Of a stretch of DNA of 64,000 bases, positions 22,847 through 35,255 are shown in pieces. Every line of letters starts with the position of its first letter. The stretch's first letter is position 1. The stretch comes from Auriscalpium vulgare. Lineage: Eukaryota > Basidiomycota > Agaricomycetes > Russulales > Auriscalpiaceae. Position numbers and translations under genes: made by a program. The notes under the pieces are model-generated. The model searched no databases and was not told the DNA's origin. It was given only the letters and a program-made list of their open reading frames with translations. The stretch covers positions 496,001-560,000 of the forward strand of contig JAHBBC010000027.1 of NCBI GenBank assembly GCA_019915015.1. The letters are read 5' to 3'.

Positions 22847-25500
22847 GATCCGCGTCCGGTGGTAGAATCTCATACCCCATCCTTCTGTATCGCGCTATTT
22901 TATAGCGTCTGCTGTGCGCGATGCGGTAAGCGCATGTAGAAGACTGGATGTGGGTTAGTGGGACAGGCTTTGGCTCAGGTACGCTCGCACACCTGGACAT
23001 ACGCCACGATGTTCAACGCCGACGGCTGAGCCCATATTCTTCTGTCATAAGCATACAATGTGCTCCGCTCAGCGGGTCTTCCGGTATGCTTTTCATAGCA
23101 CAGAAGGCGTAAAAACGGGCTGAAGTGGATTATTGAAACAAATGGCGTGGGAGGCGCGAAGACGCACTGATCGGTATGGACGGTACCGGACGGCACGAGT
23201 CATGCGACGACTCATATAGGCAAATTCTTCGAGCCAGATCGGCGAGGCAAAGCGTCATTTGAGAAGTTCGAGCTTTGCTTCCATCCTGGACATATGATAT
23301 GGTTTGCGCGAAGGCGCTCAGGCGGAGTAAAATGTAGCAGCTGCTGTCATAGAGAACAAGCGCGATACTTACTTGGAACCTTCAGGTTGACACACAGACT
23401 TCGAGCCCGTGATCGAGGCCCGGGTGCCCTTGTAATTGATGACCGCAGTACAACATAGCTGGAGATAGAAGCTCACCAGTGAGTCAAGTGCCTCAATGCC
23501 CGGCGTATCACGTGCAAGAGCGGCCTCCGCTAGATAGCAGGTGTCTTCGGTCTGAGAATTGTGCCAGTCCTAGCTCGGAGCTATGTCGACAGAGGTGAAA
23601 AGGATGTTTGAATTAGTGCGTCGCCGAACGCCTTCTACACCGCGCTATTGTGAAAGTACTCGCCTTGTGATTAGACATCTGCGCCCGAACGCGGCTGTGA
23701 TGCGAATGAGAGCCTGAGGTGACGATGCTTGAAAGATGCTTGAAGTCAGAAGACGGTGTAGCACGCGGCTCGGGAGATGCCGACGCCCTTGTCATTCTGC
23801 GCTGAGGAACATCTTGTACGCGCGAAATCGTCGAATAAATGCACAAACGCTTCGCAGAAAAATACTTGAAGAATTATAAGCATATCCCAGTGGTTTCCAG
23901 AAGCTACGCTTTGCTGTTAACTGTACAATATTAGGTGGCATCAGTGCCGCATCAAATTGGAGTCACTCCATATCTGCTGTGACATACGTGACAATCTGGC
24001 CGCCACGGCTGTTGCTCTCATCGCCCATCTCCCATAAACATCGACGCGATACATCTGCATCACTACACGCGTGCGTTGGCCGCTGGTGCTGAGGAGTGCG
24101 CCTACTGGAGGAGCTGGATGTAAGCCGAGGGGAAAGACTGAAGCAGGTAAGGTAAGTAACATCCCGGCTCGCCCAACCAGTTGCCCCCCTGCTTGCTGGG
24201 CCGGTCACCTTCAAGCGCATTGTTGCTCAATTATTCTGCAACCGCTGCCGATTTCTTGAACACGCCTATGCGTGCGCGTATGGTCGGCTCCACAATGGAC
24301 CGAGACACAACTGGACGTACGCAGAGGTCTTGCCATCAGGCGATGCGGTGAATGCTGATGCTGTGCCGTCATATAGGTCGCTTTTGCTCTGCGTTGGTCT
24401 GGAATGCTTCATCGATTTTTTTGCCGGCATTTGCGTCCGCTATCTTGCAGACCAATTGCAGACTTAGTGAATGTTTGTAGCTCTCACCAAACTCTCAACA
24501 TTCCCGAAGCACTGACCCTCAGAAGGCCTGGCAACCGGCGGGGCCGACTTCAGCTTTCGAGCGATGATTATGCCCGCCTGTATCAAGACCTCTAGCTCCC
24601 GGATTCTCTGCCTAACCATCATTGGAGCAACATACTGCGATGGAAGGAAGATGGTGTGAAGCGCGCTCGTGAGAAGCGGCTTGAGCGGCCGTCACATCCA
24701 TGAGATCCCATCGGCCATCGCATCACTACATTACTCCTCACCATCGTCAATGGAAGATGGTGATTCCTCAGATACGTTCTGGTCATAACTCGAGGAGTGG
24801 TTGGTTGCCAAGGACCCTATGCCCGTCAATGGACCGTGAGAATCGACGGGCGCAGAGTTCGAATTGGCCGCTTTGGTCGTCCTTCTCCTTCTCGCTGCTC
24901 GTAACATTCTCCTGAAGCAGAGAGATGGTGGTCAGTTTTCCTGTAAATCAGAAGCAGTACATGATTGATACCGGTCAAATGCAGACACTGTTTCGGCGCG
25001 CAATTGGCCACCAATGCTGTTTTGTCTCGGGTTCATCGCCAGACTGGCCTCCTGCGACCTGGAAACAGCTTGTAACACTCACACGGCACTGCAGTCTTGA
25101 CTGTTCGTATCCTGCCGACCCTGTCCGAGACTGCCAGGAGGTTCTTTGTTTCTTCTCTTTCGTGATTACGCCCCTCATGTGGAATGTTCCCTGCCACTTT
25201 CGACGTCGAGCGCGCAGCCTCTCTCCTGCGATAACCCCTCTAGAGCTTCAATGTGCTGATGATTGGCATCTACAGATATGACGGACGGCGCTGTTTTGAT
25301 GCTCTGATGAACACCACGCAGCTGCGGATACTGTCACTCCGCACCGCCATTGTGCTTTAAGTACAATCGTTCCGTTGCTCCAAAAGAGCGTTCCCCTCTT
25401 CGTCCCCGCGATGTTTGCGCACTGGAGAGAACCAGATATGATCGTGAAGAGTGCGCGTGCGTACTTCATCACCGCATAGGCCGCGCATTCGGAGTTGATC
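22847..25500. other. Intergenic, 2.6 kb, little recognised
   Basis: No protein family seen. At about 24845-24925 one frame encodes a hydrophobic run (LAALVVLLLLAARN) that could be a membrane helix or an upstream exon of the membrane-protein gene; I cannot connect it. Confidence 0.35.
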
Positions 25501-25524
25501 TGACTATGTCACTCAGTCGCATTT

Positions 25525-27297
25525 ATGAAAGTCATGCACGTCCTTGCAGGTGTTGAATGGTACGGACTCCATTGCGCCGAGTTCACTATCTCTATGCCCA
25601 CCTGTCTGTCTTCTGCACGCAGCTGGCAGTTCTTCACTAACCTAGACTTCGACTGGAGCCTATTGACTGGCCGACATCCTCGTCGCTGGACATTTTGGGT
25701 GACTACCACAATTGTTTGTCCTGCCGTCCACCAAGCTGAAAGCGACCCCCTGCCAGGTTTACATGGCGTGTCGGATAACCGGGGTTGGCATCGCAGTGAC
25801 GGTTCTCATCATGCTAGATTCGACGGGAGGGATAGACTGTCAGGTAAGTGCTCGCTGCGTGAACAAATAGTCGCTAAGTAACACGGCCTTACGCCTATCC
25901 AGGCGACCATTCTTGCGCTATTTGTGAGTAGTACCCGTGATCTCCATGTATAGCGACATTGATAGTGCCTGTTTTGTTTCGCAGGTGCTCGCAATAATTT
26001 CTTATGCTCTTGCGCTTCTGCTCACCGTGCTCCGAGTGTGAGTCTGCCGCGGCCTTCGAGAGCGATCACGGGCTCACGTTCTACCAGTATCGCCATATGG
26101 GACCGTTACCGTCCGATTGTAGCTCTCTCTGCGTTTGCTTGGCTGACAAGCGTAGCATTTTGGATTTGTGGTACGCATGTCTCCTCGCTTTTGCCCATAT
26201 CATGCTCATGGCTGTCTTCGTCCGGAAGTCATCCCGGAGGTTGGTTTCCGGGGCTTATATTTTTACCGTTCAAAGTTCTCATCTATGCTTCCAGGTCCAC
26301 CTCACGCCAATCTCACCGTTTTCTCAACTGCAATCCGCGTCGGCATGCTTCATTACCAGCTCCCCGCAGTTTTTGCCACTCTCCATCGCGACCCTGCTCG
26401 TCTACACGACCTTGCTCACGACGATGATCGGGGCCTCCTTCGGAAGCCACACAGAAACTCGGTGGGCATATGGCGTCTTCTGTATCACCAGGTGAGCTGG
26501 GAGCATCGCCGCGGAGCGTCGTAACTTAAGTAGTCTTTTGGATGTAGGGTCTTTCCTGGCTGGCGCTCGCTATCGTCGCGGAGGTGCCGACTCTGGTGAG
26601 GAAAAGGACAATACTCGATGCTCTTATATTTATTTCATTTTATGTTTTGTTCCGCATAGATCCTGACTGCCTTCAATCTCAACGGTGCGTGTTGTCGACA
26701 GATGTCCGTTTTATATACCTGATTGTACTTGCGATGGCAGATGTTATGAACTACGTGTGTGGCTCCGTTGCGTCCTTATATCGAGCAACTGCTTACGCTG
26801 CAGCCCGGCAGGTTCTACAAGTACCGAGAGGTGTGTCGACACAGTCCTAATGAATAGGCGGCATGCTGACCACCGTGCACGCACGCCAGTCTTGACAACG
26901 TAGGTTATTCTGTCCTCGCGCTTTGAGTACCCTCCAACTTTTCCATCTAGAACTATGGCAGCCACTATGATGTATCGGGCGCTCCACAACTATACCACCA
27001 TCAGCGAACACGAGTGCGTCGCCATCGCTCATATGTCTCCGCGTCACTCTCATTTAACTATACAGGGTCGAAGCCAAGCTTCCTGTCACTGTACAACCCG
27101 GCATGCCCAAGCCAGGCTCCCTGTCAATCCTGCCGCCCCTCGAAGTAGCTATACACACGACGTTCGAGCAGCACTGCGACGAGGACGAGCCCGCGATCAG
27201 TCCACGCAGCAAGTCCGCAGGACGTCGGAGCCCGGGCTACTACGGGCGCATTCACGACGATAGCACTACCTCGGTCGTGGGTAGATTCCCACTGTAA
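25525..27297 (+). CDS. Basidiomycete multi-pass (about seven-helix) membrane protein
   Basis: The reading is pieced together across many short introns: FFTNLDFDWSLLTGRHPRRW, VYMACRITGVGIAVTVLIML, ATILALF, VLAIISYALALLLTVLRV, IAIWDRYRPIVALSAFAW, IATLLVYTTLLTTMI, LLYHQGLSWLALAIVAEVP, ILTAFNLN/DVMNYV, MMYRALHNYTTIS, then a hydrophilic tail to a stop at 27295-27297. The order LDFDW, IAIWDR, GLxWLxLAxVAEVP, FNLND, MYRAL is that of a family expanded in mushrooms and of unknown role. The first exon is uncertain. At 26430-26433 a GGGG run breaks the frame by one base (TTMIG to LLRKPHRN); five Gs would restore it. It is a plasma- or endomembrane protein by inference; it is not a recognisable pheromone receptor. 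Confidence 0.65.
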
Positions 27298-27554
27298 GTT
27301 ATCATTGCGCCGGTCGGGTTGCTGGATGTATAGCGCTCGTTGTCTCCGCAGGCGTTATGAATGAAGGCGGAGTCTTTTGACAGGATGTATTTTTACGATG
27401 GTTTCCCGACTGTAGCTTTACTGCGTACTGCGGACGGTAGACGTGTATCCGAACTTGCTGGAAGGCGTCTGAGCGTCCGCCGCGGGATACTCAATAGCAC
27501 ATGCTTTCTGTTTCGCATCAGACTGTGGCGCAAAGATACTATCATCCGCGCTTT

Positions 27555-28455
27555 CTATTCATATACGGTCTCGTTGTACAGGCTCGCGACAAAATGACAA
27601 CCTACAAATACACCTACTACCAGGAGCACACGAACAAACCTAAGATGAGTAAATATACCTCGATACCTTCAGGATAGGCATCCAGCAGTCCGCTGCGACG
27701 TGGATGACGCCGATGAGCACGACCTCATCCCGCGAGATCCCGTTTGCCCCGCCGATACGCCACTGGTGACTGGCGCTGCGCGGAGCTGGGTCTTCCTGGC
27801 AAAGCTACATAAATGAGGTCAGATGGTAGAAGGCGTCAATGTTCTGGGAGGCGCACCCTGAGGAAGGCGTCGACGAAGAGGCCAATTTGGCGGAGCAGAG
27901 TCTTCAGCGTGATGGGCCTTCGATGGACTGTTTCGTCGCATATTCGGAGGAGGCGCTTCCAATCCTTGTAGCCTTTCCACTGGAGAACGTTAGGCAAATG
28001 AAAGCCGAGATAGTAAAGCTTGGACGCACCGCAACGAGTAGATTCGTCACGATATTCCCGCCCAGCGACGCCTCGTTGTTGATACCGCGTACCGTGTTTA
28101 AGTTCCCTCCGCAGGCCCTTGTCAGCGGCACGCCGAGCGACCCATCCTCGTGCACGAAGAAAATAGGCATCTGCAGCACTCCGTCGCAGTGGAATCATGT
28201 CGGAGTCAGATTGACAATTGGCCACCAATCAGCGGGGATGACCTTGGATGGATCGGAGCGCCGCAGGCTTTGTATCTTCGGATCCATGATTTTGGCTGTA
28301 GCAACATAACCGCTGGAACCGAGGCTTGACGTCGGCGCGAAGACGACGCCAAGTGCTAGAGACTCGAGAGTGGCGTAGCATACGTTTTTGGACCGTGGAA
28401 ATGGTCGACGGCAATTGCCGAAGCGTTCAACCAAACTTCGCAACCAAACGATCAT
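27555..28455 (-). CDS. Conserved basidiomycete protein of unknown function
   Basis: The gene reads MPIFFVHEDGSLGVPLTRACGG, then EASLGGNIV, then WKGYKDWKRLLRICDETVHRRPITLKTL, then QWRIGGANGISRDEVVLIGVIHV, ending near 27555 after a tail in VYE. I recall this order of blocks (IxFxxxDGxxGxPLT, ITxxxWxGYxxWKRQ, ITxxxF, WRIGxxxIxRxxVVLVGxxHVSxGxWxPIL) as common in mushroom genomes without known function. Several introns separate the blocks. The 5' exon is unclear: the ORF starting at 28455 stops before the first block, so splicing must skip that stop. It converges tail to tail with the membrane protein. Confidence 0.55.
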
Positions 28456-28941
28456 ACTCTCTTTCCTAGTCCTACGATGTTCCTGCGACCTCCAGTCTTT
28501 CTTCTGATGCTGAGATGCTGGGCAGAGGTCATATGAGTGATAGCGGGTCTGCTAGTGGGGCACGATCTTTGGTGCGTAACTCCGAGACCATCCATTTTCT
28601 AGGCTGATGGAATGCGGCTTACAGTACTAGTCCTGATCGTCCTAACTCCATATATACCCCCCATGTCCCTGTCTGCATTGGATATCCTCTTGGTGTCCAT
28701 GTCGACGGAATATCAGCTTCCATCCACGTATTGAAGCCCGCTGCCGAGTTCCACAAGGCGCAACGTGGCGGCGACCCACTAGCAAATCCTGCGCTCATAT
28801 TGCCATGAAAGACTGCGCCACGTGCGTCTGCACCCTCACTTCTGCCCCACGGGGCGCTCCCTTCCGCCGATGTTTCCACCTTCTTCCTGCTCATAAGTAT
28901 CCCGTGCGTCTATGTCTCAACACTGACGCTCTCCGTTGGCC
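28456..28941. other. Divergent promoter region
   Basis: It separates the leftward orphan gene from the rightward GMC gene E. The string CCATATATACCCCCC near 28648 is TATA-like but far from either ATG. Confidence 0.4.
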
Positions 28942-31152
28942 ATGCTTGTATTCTCCGCAGTCCTGCTCACATTCGGCTACCCTGCGCTGGGCGCGCTCTA
29001 CAGCAACCCCACCGATCTTCCCTCTATGAGCTATGACTATGTCGTTGTCGGCGGTAAGTCTAATCAAGTGTTCACTCTGCTTTGCCGAATCGGCGCTCAT
29101 CGACTGTAGCCGGGGTAGGCGGCGGTGTCATTGCCGGGCGATTGGCCGAGCTGCAAAATGTACGAGTGCTTCTGATTGAAGCAGGGCCCGAGTAAGTGTT
29201 TCGTGTAGTGTCTGGCATGCGCTCACAAGCGAACAGCAACCGAGGATTGGAAGCCGTCGCGGTCCCGTTCCTATGCACAACGCTATCGCCGAACACGGTG
29301 TACGATTGGAACTATACGACGACACCTCAAACGGGTCTCTTTGGCCGTTCGATAGCCTACCCACGCGGTCGCCTTCTCGGCGGATCTTCCTCGACTAGTA
29401 TGTGCAGCCTCTGTTCTGCGCCTCAGCCAACACTTATGTCGTCGCGTAGACTACTTAGGATGGACGCGTGGTTCACAGGACGACTATGATCGCATGGCAA
29501 GAGTCTCGGGAGACGAACGCTGGTCTTGGAAAGCCTTGGAGCCTATGTTTAGGAAGGTATGGTCTGCCTTTGAGTTTGACAGTCATCTCCGTTTACCAAT
29601 GTCCACAGGTCGAGCAACTATTGCCCCCTCCGGATGGGCACATAACCGCCGGCCAGATCGATCCTTCCGTTCATGGGCACGCGGGACCCCTTGGTGTTGT
29701 AGTTGGCAGCTCGCTGCCGATAGATGGCATGGTCATCAACGTCACGAAGCAGCTGCCCGAGTTCCCGTTCAACCTCGATATGAACTCTGGCAAGCCCATC
29801 GGACTCGGTGTGCAACATTCTTGATTGAGAAATAGGCGGATGCTAATCGTTGCGCACACTGCTAGGATACAGCCAGGCGTCCATGCGCAACGGATCGCGA
29901 GAGAGCTCGGCGACGGCATACATCCATCCCGCGCTTGCTGCCGCAAATCCGCGACTTGACGTTCTCGTCAACGCCCATGTTACCAAGCTCCTGCAGACCG
30001 GACACGAAGACGGACTGCCTGCCTTGCGAGGTGTACAATTTGCGGCGGTCGGTAATGGTATGTGAATATGGCATGTATGACGCGGCTGTTCTCTGACGTT
30101 CCACTTCAGCGACCTTTCACACCGTCAACGCAACCAGAGAAGTCATTCTCTCTGCAGGTGCCGTCGCCACTCCTCAAATCCTCATGCTCTCTGGCATTGG
30201 CAACGCGACGCATCTCAATGCTACCGGTATTGTCCCTCTCGTGCACCTCCCTGCCGTAGGGCAGAACTTGCAGGACCACGTCTCCCTCCGTAGCATCTTC
30301 CTAGTCAACTCGACGGACATCACGTATGACGACCTACACCGCAACGCCGCGCTGAACGCGACGATGATGTCGGCATGGGAGAGGACTAGGTCCGGCAACT
30401 ACTCATCGCCGCCTACGGCGCAGATTGGGTGGTTCAGGGTGCCGCGCGATGTGCTGGGCAGCCTCGGAGTCGGAGATGCGTCGGCGGGACCAACATCGCC
30501 GCATTATGAGATTGTCTTCGTCGTGCGTGTCATTTCTCCTCGCATCTACTCGATTGACAAGTATTCCGTCGCATCAGGATGGGTACTCTGGCGCTTCCGT
30601 CCCTGCAACAGGCCGCTACCTCAGCATCGTTTCCGTCGTCGTCAGCCCCTCCGCACGCGGCTCCATCACGCTCGCCTCCGCCAGCCCGTTCGCCAACCCT
30701 GTCATCGATCTCGCCTTCCTCTCCACTCCCGCAGATATTCTCGTCGCACGCGAAGCCGTGAAGGCTGTTCAGCGCCTCGCCGCCGCGCCCGCGTTCAAGG
30801 ACTACATCGTCGCGCCCGTCGGTGCGTTCGCGAACGTGTCCACGGACGACCAGATCGACGCGTATGTGCGGGGCAATAGCGATTCGCTGTGGCACCCTGC
30901 GGGCACGGCGCGCATGGCGCCCTTTGGGTCGAGCGAGGGCGTAGTTAATCCGGATTTGACGGTGAAGAAGACGCGAGGGTTGAGGGTGGTTGATACGAGC
31001 ATCTATGTGCGTCCTGTGTTCACGCACCGGATATTACCCCGACTGATACTTGCTCGCAGCCCTTCATTCCGGCGGCCCATCTTCAAGCAGGGCTTTACGC
31101 TGTGGCGGAGCAGGCCGCCAATATCATCAAGGCTTCGGTGCACCGTCTGTGA
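28942..31152 (+). CDS. Secreted GMC oxidoreductase, aryl-alcohol-oxidase-like (copy E, intact)
   Basis: Nine exons (28942-29053, 29110-29191, 29237-29397, 29450-29556, 29609-29807, 29866-30057, 30110-30522, 30578-31006, 31060-31152) join without frame loss to 595 residues. It has an N-terminal signal peptide (MLVFSAVLLTFGYPALG), the FAD-binding YVVVGGAGVGGG, GGSSSTNYLGWTRGS, and the catalytic pair His528 (HPAGTARM) and His572 (PAAHLQ). The 44-residue spacing equals that of the two catalytic histidines of Pleurotus aryl-alcohol oxidase (502 and 546). Such enzymes oxidise aromatic or aliphatic primary alcohols with FAD and release H2O2 outside the cell. The substrate is not readable. Tandem with copy F. 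Confidence 0.92.
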
Positions 31153-31648
31153 CCAGACTTCTTGACCTCTTGTTTTTACTTTGTTTCTTGATCTAGTCGC
31201 CTCTCACGGTGAACCCGCCAATGATACAATTTGTCTTTTTCCACATCCAACCCCGTGGTCCGTGAACACGAAAGCGACCACTCCGAGTGGGATCATGGGG
31301 TAAGGAGAGTGTGCTCGGAGGCTCGGACTCTCGACCAGGTGCGTTGCGGTGCGTCATGCACTGATGGGATGTGGATTCTGACGCCGGATGTCGTCACGGT
31401 CGTATGCTTCCACCTCGTGTTCCGGGGATGTTGTATATGGTATGGCTGAACGAGACCGCGATCACCCACCTTCTCCCCGAGCGCCATCACAAGAGCGAGC
31501 GACGATATGCCTAAGCCCATCGAAGTCCGAGGGTCACTAGATCCATGTTTGGCTCGCCTTTGATGACTTGCCAGCGCCTTCACCGGCCCAGCCACAGGTC
31601 TTAACTGACAATGCGGCGTGGATGTGGTCCGACACCACCTTCCCTCCA
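31153..31648. other. Intergenic between tandem GMC genes
   Basis: About 500 bases; ORFs run through it on both strands but show no family. It should hold the promoter of copy F. In-frame upstream ATGs at 31568 and 31622 were not chosen for F because the ATG at 31649 places the signal peptide at the N-terminus. Confidence 0.5.
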
Positions 31649-33964
31649 ATGCTGTTTGTATTCTTGCTCGCGCTGACACTACACGGCGCGCCTGCTCTCG
31701 GCACGCTCTTCACAGATCCATCGCAGTTGCCGAGAACGAACTACGACTACGTTGTAGTTGGCGGTGCATAGCCTTCCTCGATGAGTATCTTGTCTTTGTC
31801 ACTGACACAATTGTACACGTAGCTGGTGTCGGCGGAGGCGTTGTAGCTAGCCGCTTGGCTGAATCTCCAGGAACGCGCGTTCTACTGATTGAATCAGGAC
31901 CAGAGTGAGTCGCGTGCCTTTATTATCAGCTTCAGTTAGACTGACATCAATCTGTGACAGCAATGAGGGGCTTGAAGCGGTCTCTGCACCGTTTTTATGC
32001 ACAACACTCTCTCCTGACACGTTCGTGGATTGGAACTGCACTACTGTCCCGCAGAATGGCCTGTTGGGTAGAGTTTTGTCATATCCTCGAGGCCGTCTTC
32101 TCGGAGGTTCCTCGTCGATCAGTGAGCACAGCAGGGCCGCCAATGTGGGACGAATACTCACATGCTGTTATAGATTACATGGACTGGACTCGGGGCTCGA
32201 AAGACGACTACGACCGCCTCGCGAACATCTCCGGTGATCCCGGCTGGTCATGGAACGCGCTTGAGCCTATATTCAAAAAGGTAATTGGGTTTTTATCTCC
32301 GTTGTGTGCCCAACATTGACGAAGCCTCAGATTGAACGTATTGTCCCGCCGGCGGACGGACACAACACGACTGGTGAGATTGACGAATCAGTGCACGGTC
32401 ACAAGGGGCCGCTCGGAATCTCTGTGGTCAATACCTTGCCGACGAGCGAGATGATTGTGCAAGCGACGCAGCAGCTAGGAGAGTTTCACTTCAATCTCGA
32501 CTTCAATTCCGGGAACACGATTGGCATCGGTAAGCCCTACCTACTCGATGGCATTTTGCTGCACATGAAAGTGCTCTCCTCTCGCCGTGTCCCTGCAGGA
32601 TTCAGCCAAGCAACGATCCGGAACGGTTCTCGGGAGAGTTCAGCGACCGCATACATCCACCCTACACTTGCCGCAGCTGCATCAAGACTGGACGTCCTGA
32701 TCAACACGCAGGTTGTACGAATCCTTCAAACTGGGATTGAACATGGTCTTCCCGTTTTTCGAGGCGTCCGATTTACCAATTCCGCAAATGGTCGGCTACA
32801 TGTCTTACAGCCCGTGCTTGAAGCATGCTGACATACTCTTACTGTTGCAGCCACTGTATATACGGTGAACGCAACCAAAGAAGTCATACTCTCCGCGGGT
32901 GCCGTCGCTACTCCCCAACTACTGATGCTATCGGGAATTGGAAACGCCACATACCTCGGTCAACTGGGTATCACGCCTATCGTTGACCTTCCCGGCGTCG
33001 GCCAGCGTCTTCAGGACCATCCCATCCTCCGAAACGTCTTCGTCGCAAATTCATCGGCCCCGACGAATGACGATATTCGTCAGAACGCCTCCCTCGCGGC
33101 GACGGACTTGGCACAGTGGGAAGCTACTCGCAAGGGACCCTATTCGTCGCCGGCTACGACGCACTTGGGCTGGTTCAGGGTGTCGGACGAAGTCCTGGAC
33201 GAGATTGGGGACACGTCGGCCGGGCCGACTTCAGCTCATTATGAAATCATTATCAACGTGCGTCGCTTCTCATTGTTTCAAAATATTCGTATTTGAAATC
33301 TGCTGTGGATCTAGGATGGCTATGCGAGCACAGTCGAGCCGATGCCACAAACTGGCCGTTTCTTTACCATAGGGACGGTTCTTGTCAGTCCATCCGCGCG
33401 TTCGTACATACCATCTCTTCACTCCTCATTTAATTGCTCAGTTGCCTGTACAGGAGGTGCCATTACTCTCGCGTCCACCAATCCATTCGACAAACCCATC
33501 GTCGATCCGGCCTTCTTCAGTACCGCCGCCGACATACGCATCATGCGCGAAGCCGTGAAGGCTGCAAAGCGCTTCGCCGGGGCGCCCGCCTTCACGGACT
33601 ACGTAGTCGGTCCATACGGGGCGTTTGCGAACACAACAACAGATGCGGCCATTGATGTGTATGCCCGCAATGGCAGCGTGTCGATCTGGCATCCTATCGG
33701 CACTGCGAGCATCGCGCCATTCGCATCTCAGGACGGGGTCGTGAACCCGGACTTGACGGTGAAGAAGACGAGAGGACTGCGCGTCGTAGACGCGAGTGTA
33801 TTTGTACGTGGCTCGCATCTCATACAGATCAAAGCGTACTAACGATGTGGATTCCAACTGTTTCTCAGCCTTTCATACCTGCTGCGCATACACAGGCTGG
33901 GACGTATGTAATCGCAGAGCGAGCTGCACATTTGATTCGAGCGACACATTATGACTTGTTATGA
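31649..33964 (+). CDS. Secreted GMC oxidoreductase, aryl-alcohol-oxidase-like (copy F, intact)
   Basis: Ten exons (31649-31763, 31823-31904, 31961-32121, 32174-32280, 32331-32529, 32599-32790, 32851-33257, 33315-33399, 33454-33803, 33869-33964) join to 597 residues. The start at 31649 gives the signal peptide [16 protein letters not shown] motifs are as in copy E. The catalytic His529 lies in HPIGTASI, where relatives have HPxGTARM, so Arg and Met are replaced by Ser and Ile. His573 (PAAHTQ) is kept at the normal 44-residue spacing. It shares seven intron positions with copy E and has one extra intron (33400-33453) within the codons for SARG. It probably makes H2O2 from alcohols, though altered substrate use is possible. 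Confidence 0.9.
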
Positions 33965-34021
33965 TTTGCTTCAATCTCCAACAAAGGCACACACGTGAAA
34001 ATTGCAACATATGTTATTATA

Positions 34022-35255
34022 CTACTGCGGGCTGAAAGAGATTGACAACGGTGGTCCCACCTGAGCACGCAGTGCCAACAGCGTCTCCAGCCCTGTCATC
34101 CCCGACACACCCACGAGCGTCAGAGTCTGCAATCCCTGCAAGAATATCTCTCTCGGTCGTGCAGAGGCACTCTCCGTGCCACCCGGCCGCGCGCCGTGCT
34201 GGAGCCACCACTGCAATGAATGCCACTCCATCTCACCCTCGACCTCGTACCTCCAGTACATGAGCGCGGCGATGAGAGCTCTTGCGCCCTCGCCATGGGC
34301 TCGCACACTCTGCAGCCCCCCAATGTTCCCGAGTAGCAGCGGCCAGACCTGTGGGTACCACGGTGTGTCGAGAGTTGCGTCCAGCTCGAAGCGGGTGAGC
34401 ATCTTCTGGGGAAGGAAGCGCAGGAGACGTTGCATGAGCACGACGATGCCACACGAGTGCGCGATCAGAAATGAAATTTCGACCTCCGGCGGCGTGGTGG
34501 GGAGATCGGAACTGGACGGTAGCTTGCGGTAGAGGTACGCGCAGAGGGCCGGCGGCTCGGCCGTAAGCACGGGATTGTCGAAGCGGAGCATCTCGAACGG
34601 GCGCTCTGTCCGGTCCTGGGCCCAGTGGAACACGAGCGCGCTGAACAGCGGGTAACACTCCTCGCCCGTCTCCGCGTCAAGCTCCAGCACCATGCGCGTC
34701 GAGAGCGGCACGCGTAGCATCCGCACGAGCAGGGCGACGTCGTCGGGCCGGCTGCGCAGCGTCAGCGCGCGCGCGTTCGGGAAATGCACGGCGTTGTGGG
34801 GGGGGGGGGGTGGCGATGTACGGGACGATGTAGGCGAGCTCGAGCACCTCCAGCGCGGGCATTTGGCGCAGGCAGTCGGTCATGAGGCGGGTGCGCGGCG
34901 GGCGCCGCACGGAAGCGGAGCTACCGCGCGGGCAGCATATGCGCAGCGTGTGGAGGGAGGCGCCGTTGACATATGCCCAGAGCTGGCGCGGGAAGACGGC
35001 GCCTTGCCAGACGATCGAGTACAATTTGAGATCGGGGTCGTTGTGAGAAGCTTTGCGTATGAACAGCTGGTGGTTGATGAGAAGGACTAAATCTTTGATC
35101 TTGTTTGCCTCCAGTGCCGCAATGAAGGTTTGCCCAGAGTTTGCTTGTAGTAGCGCAGCGGGTGGACCTTCGGCCGTTGCGCCTGGTTCTTGTTTTGAAG
35201 GGCGAATGGCGGCGTGGGCGAGAATTGGGGCCATGTCCTCTGAAATGAGTTGCAT
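34022..35255 (-). pseudogene. Leucine-rich (F-box-type C-terminal) protein, frame broken in a G13 run
   Basis: Two overlapping reading frames make one protein. 35255 to about 34800 reads SLHTLRICCPRG, RQMPALEVLELAYIVPYIATPPPP; the other frame then continues VHFPNARALTLRSRPDDVALL to a stop at 34022. The join falls exactly in the 13-G run at 34798-34810; one G fewer would join them. Motifs such as LEVLELAY and LQTLTLVGVSGMTGLETLL fit the leucine-rich half of mushroom F-box proteins, but no F-box is seen upstream. A splice acceptor (TTTCAG) lies just before 35245, so a 5' exon may exist. The gene abuts the edge of the inverted duplication. Confidence 0.55.
34798..34810. repeat. 13-base G homopolymer
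   Basis: Thirteen consecutive G residues inside the coding region of the leucine-rich gene; a likely slippage or sequencing-error site. Confidence 0.95.

Noticed and set aside
25525..27297. Seven-helix protein as an STE3 pheromone receptor of a mating-type locus
   Set aside because: The motifs (LDFDW, IAIWDR, VAEVP, FNLND, MYRAL) belong to another mushroom membrane family, and no pheromone precursor or homeodomain genes were seen nearby.
30184..30879. 231-codon ORF reading past the exon 7 donor of GMC copy E
   Set aside because: It leaves the conserved frame after VFVV into an intron and then reads exon 8 in the wrong frame.
34798..34810. G13 run as a regulatory or telomere-like element
   Set aside because: It sits in the middle of a leucine-rich reading frame that continues in another frame on the far side; a coding homopolymer is the simpler reading.
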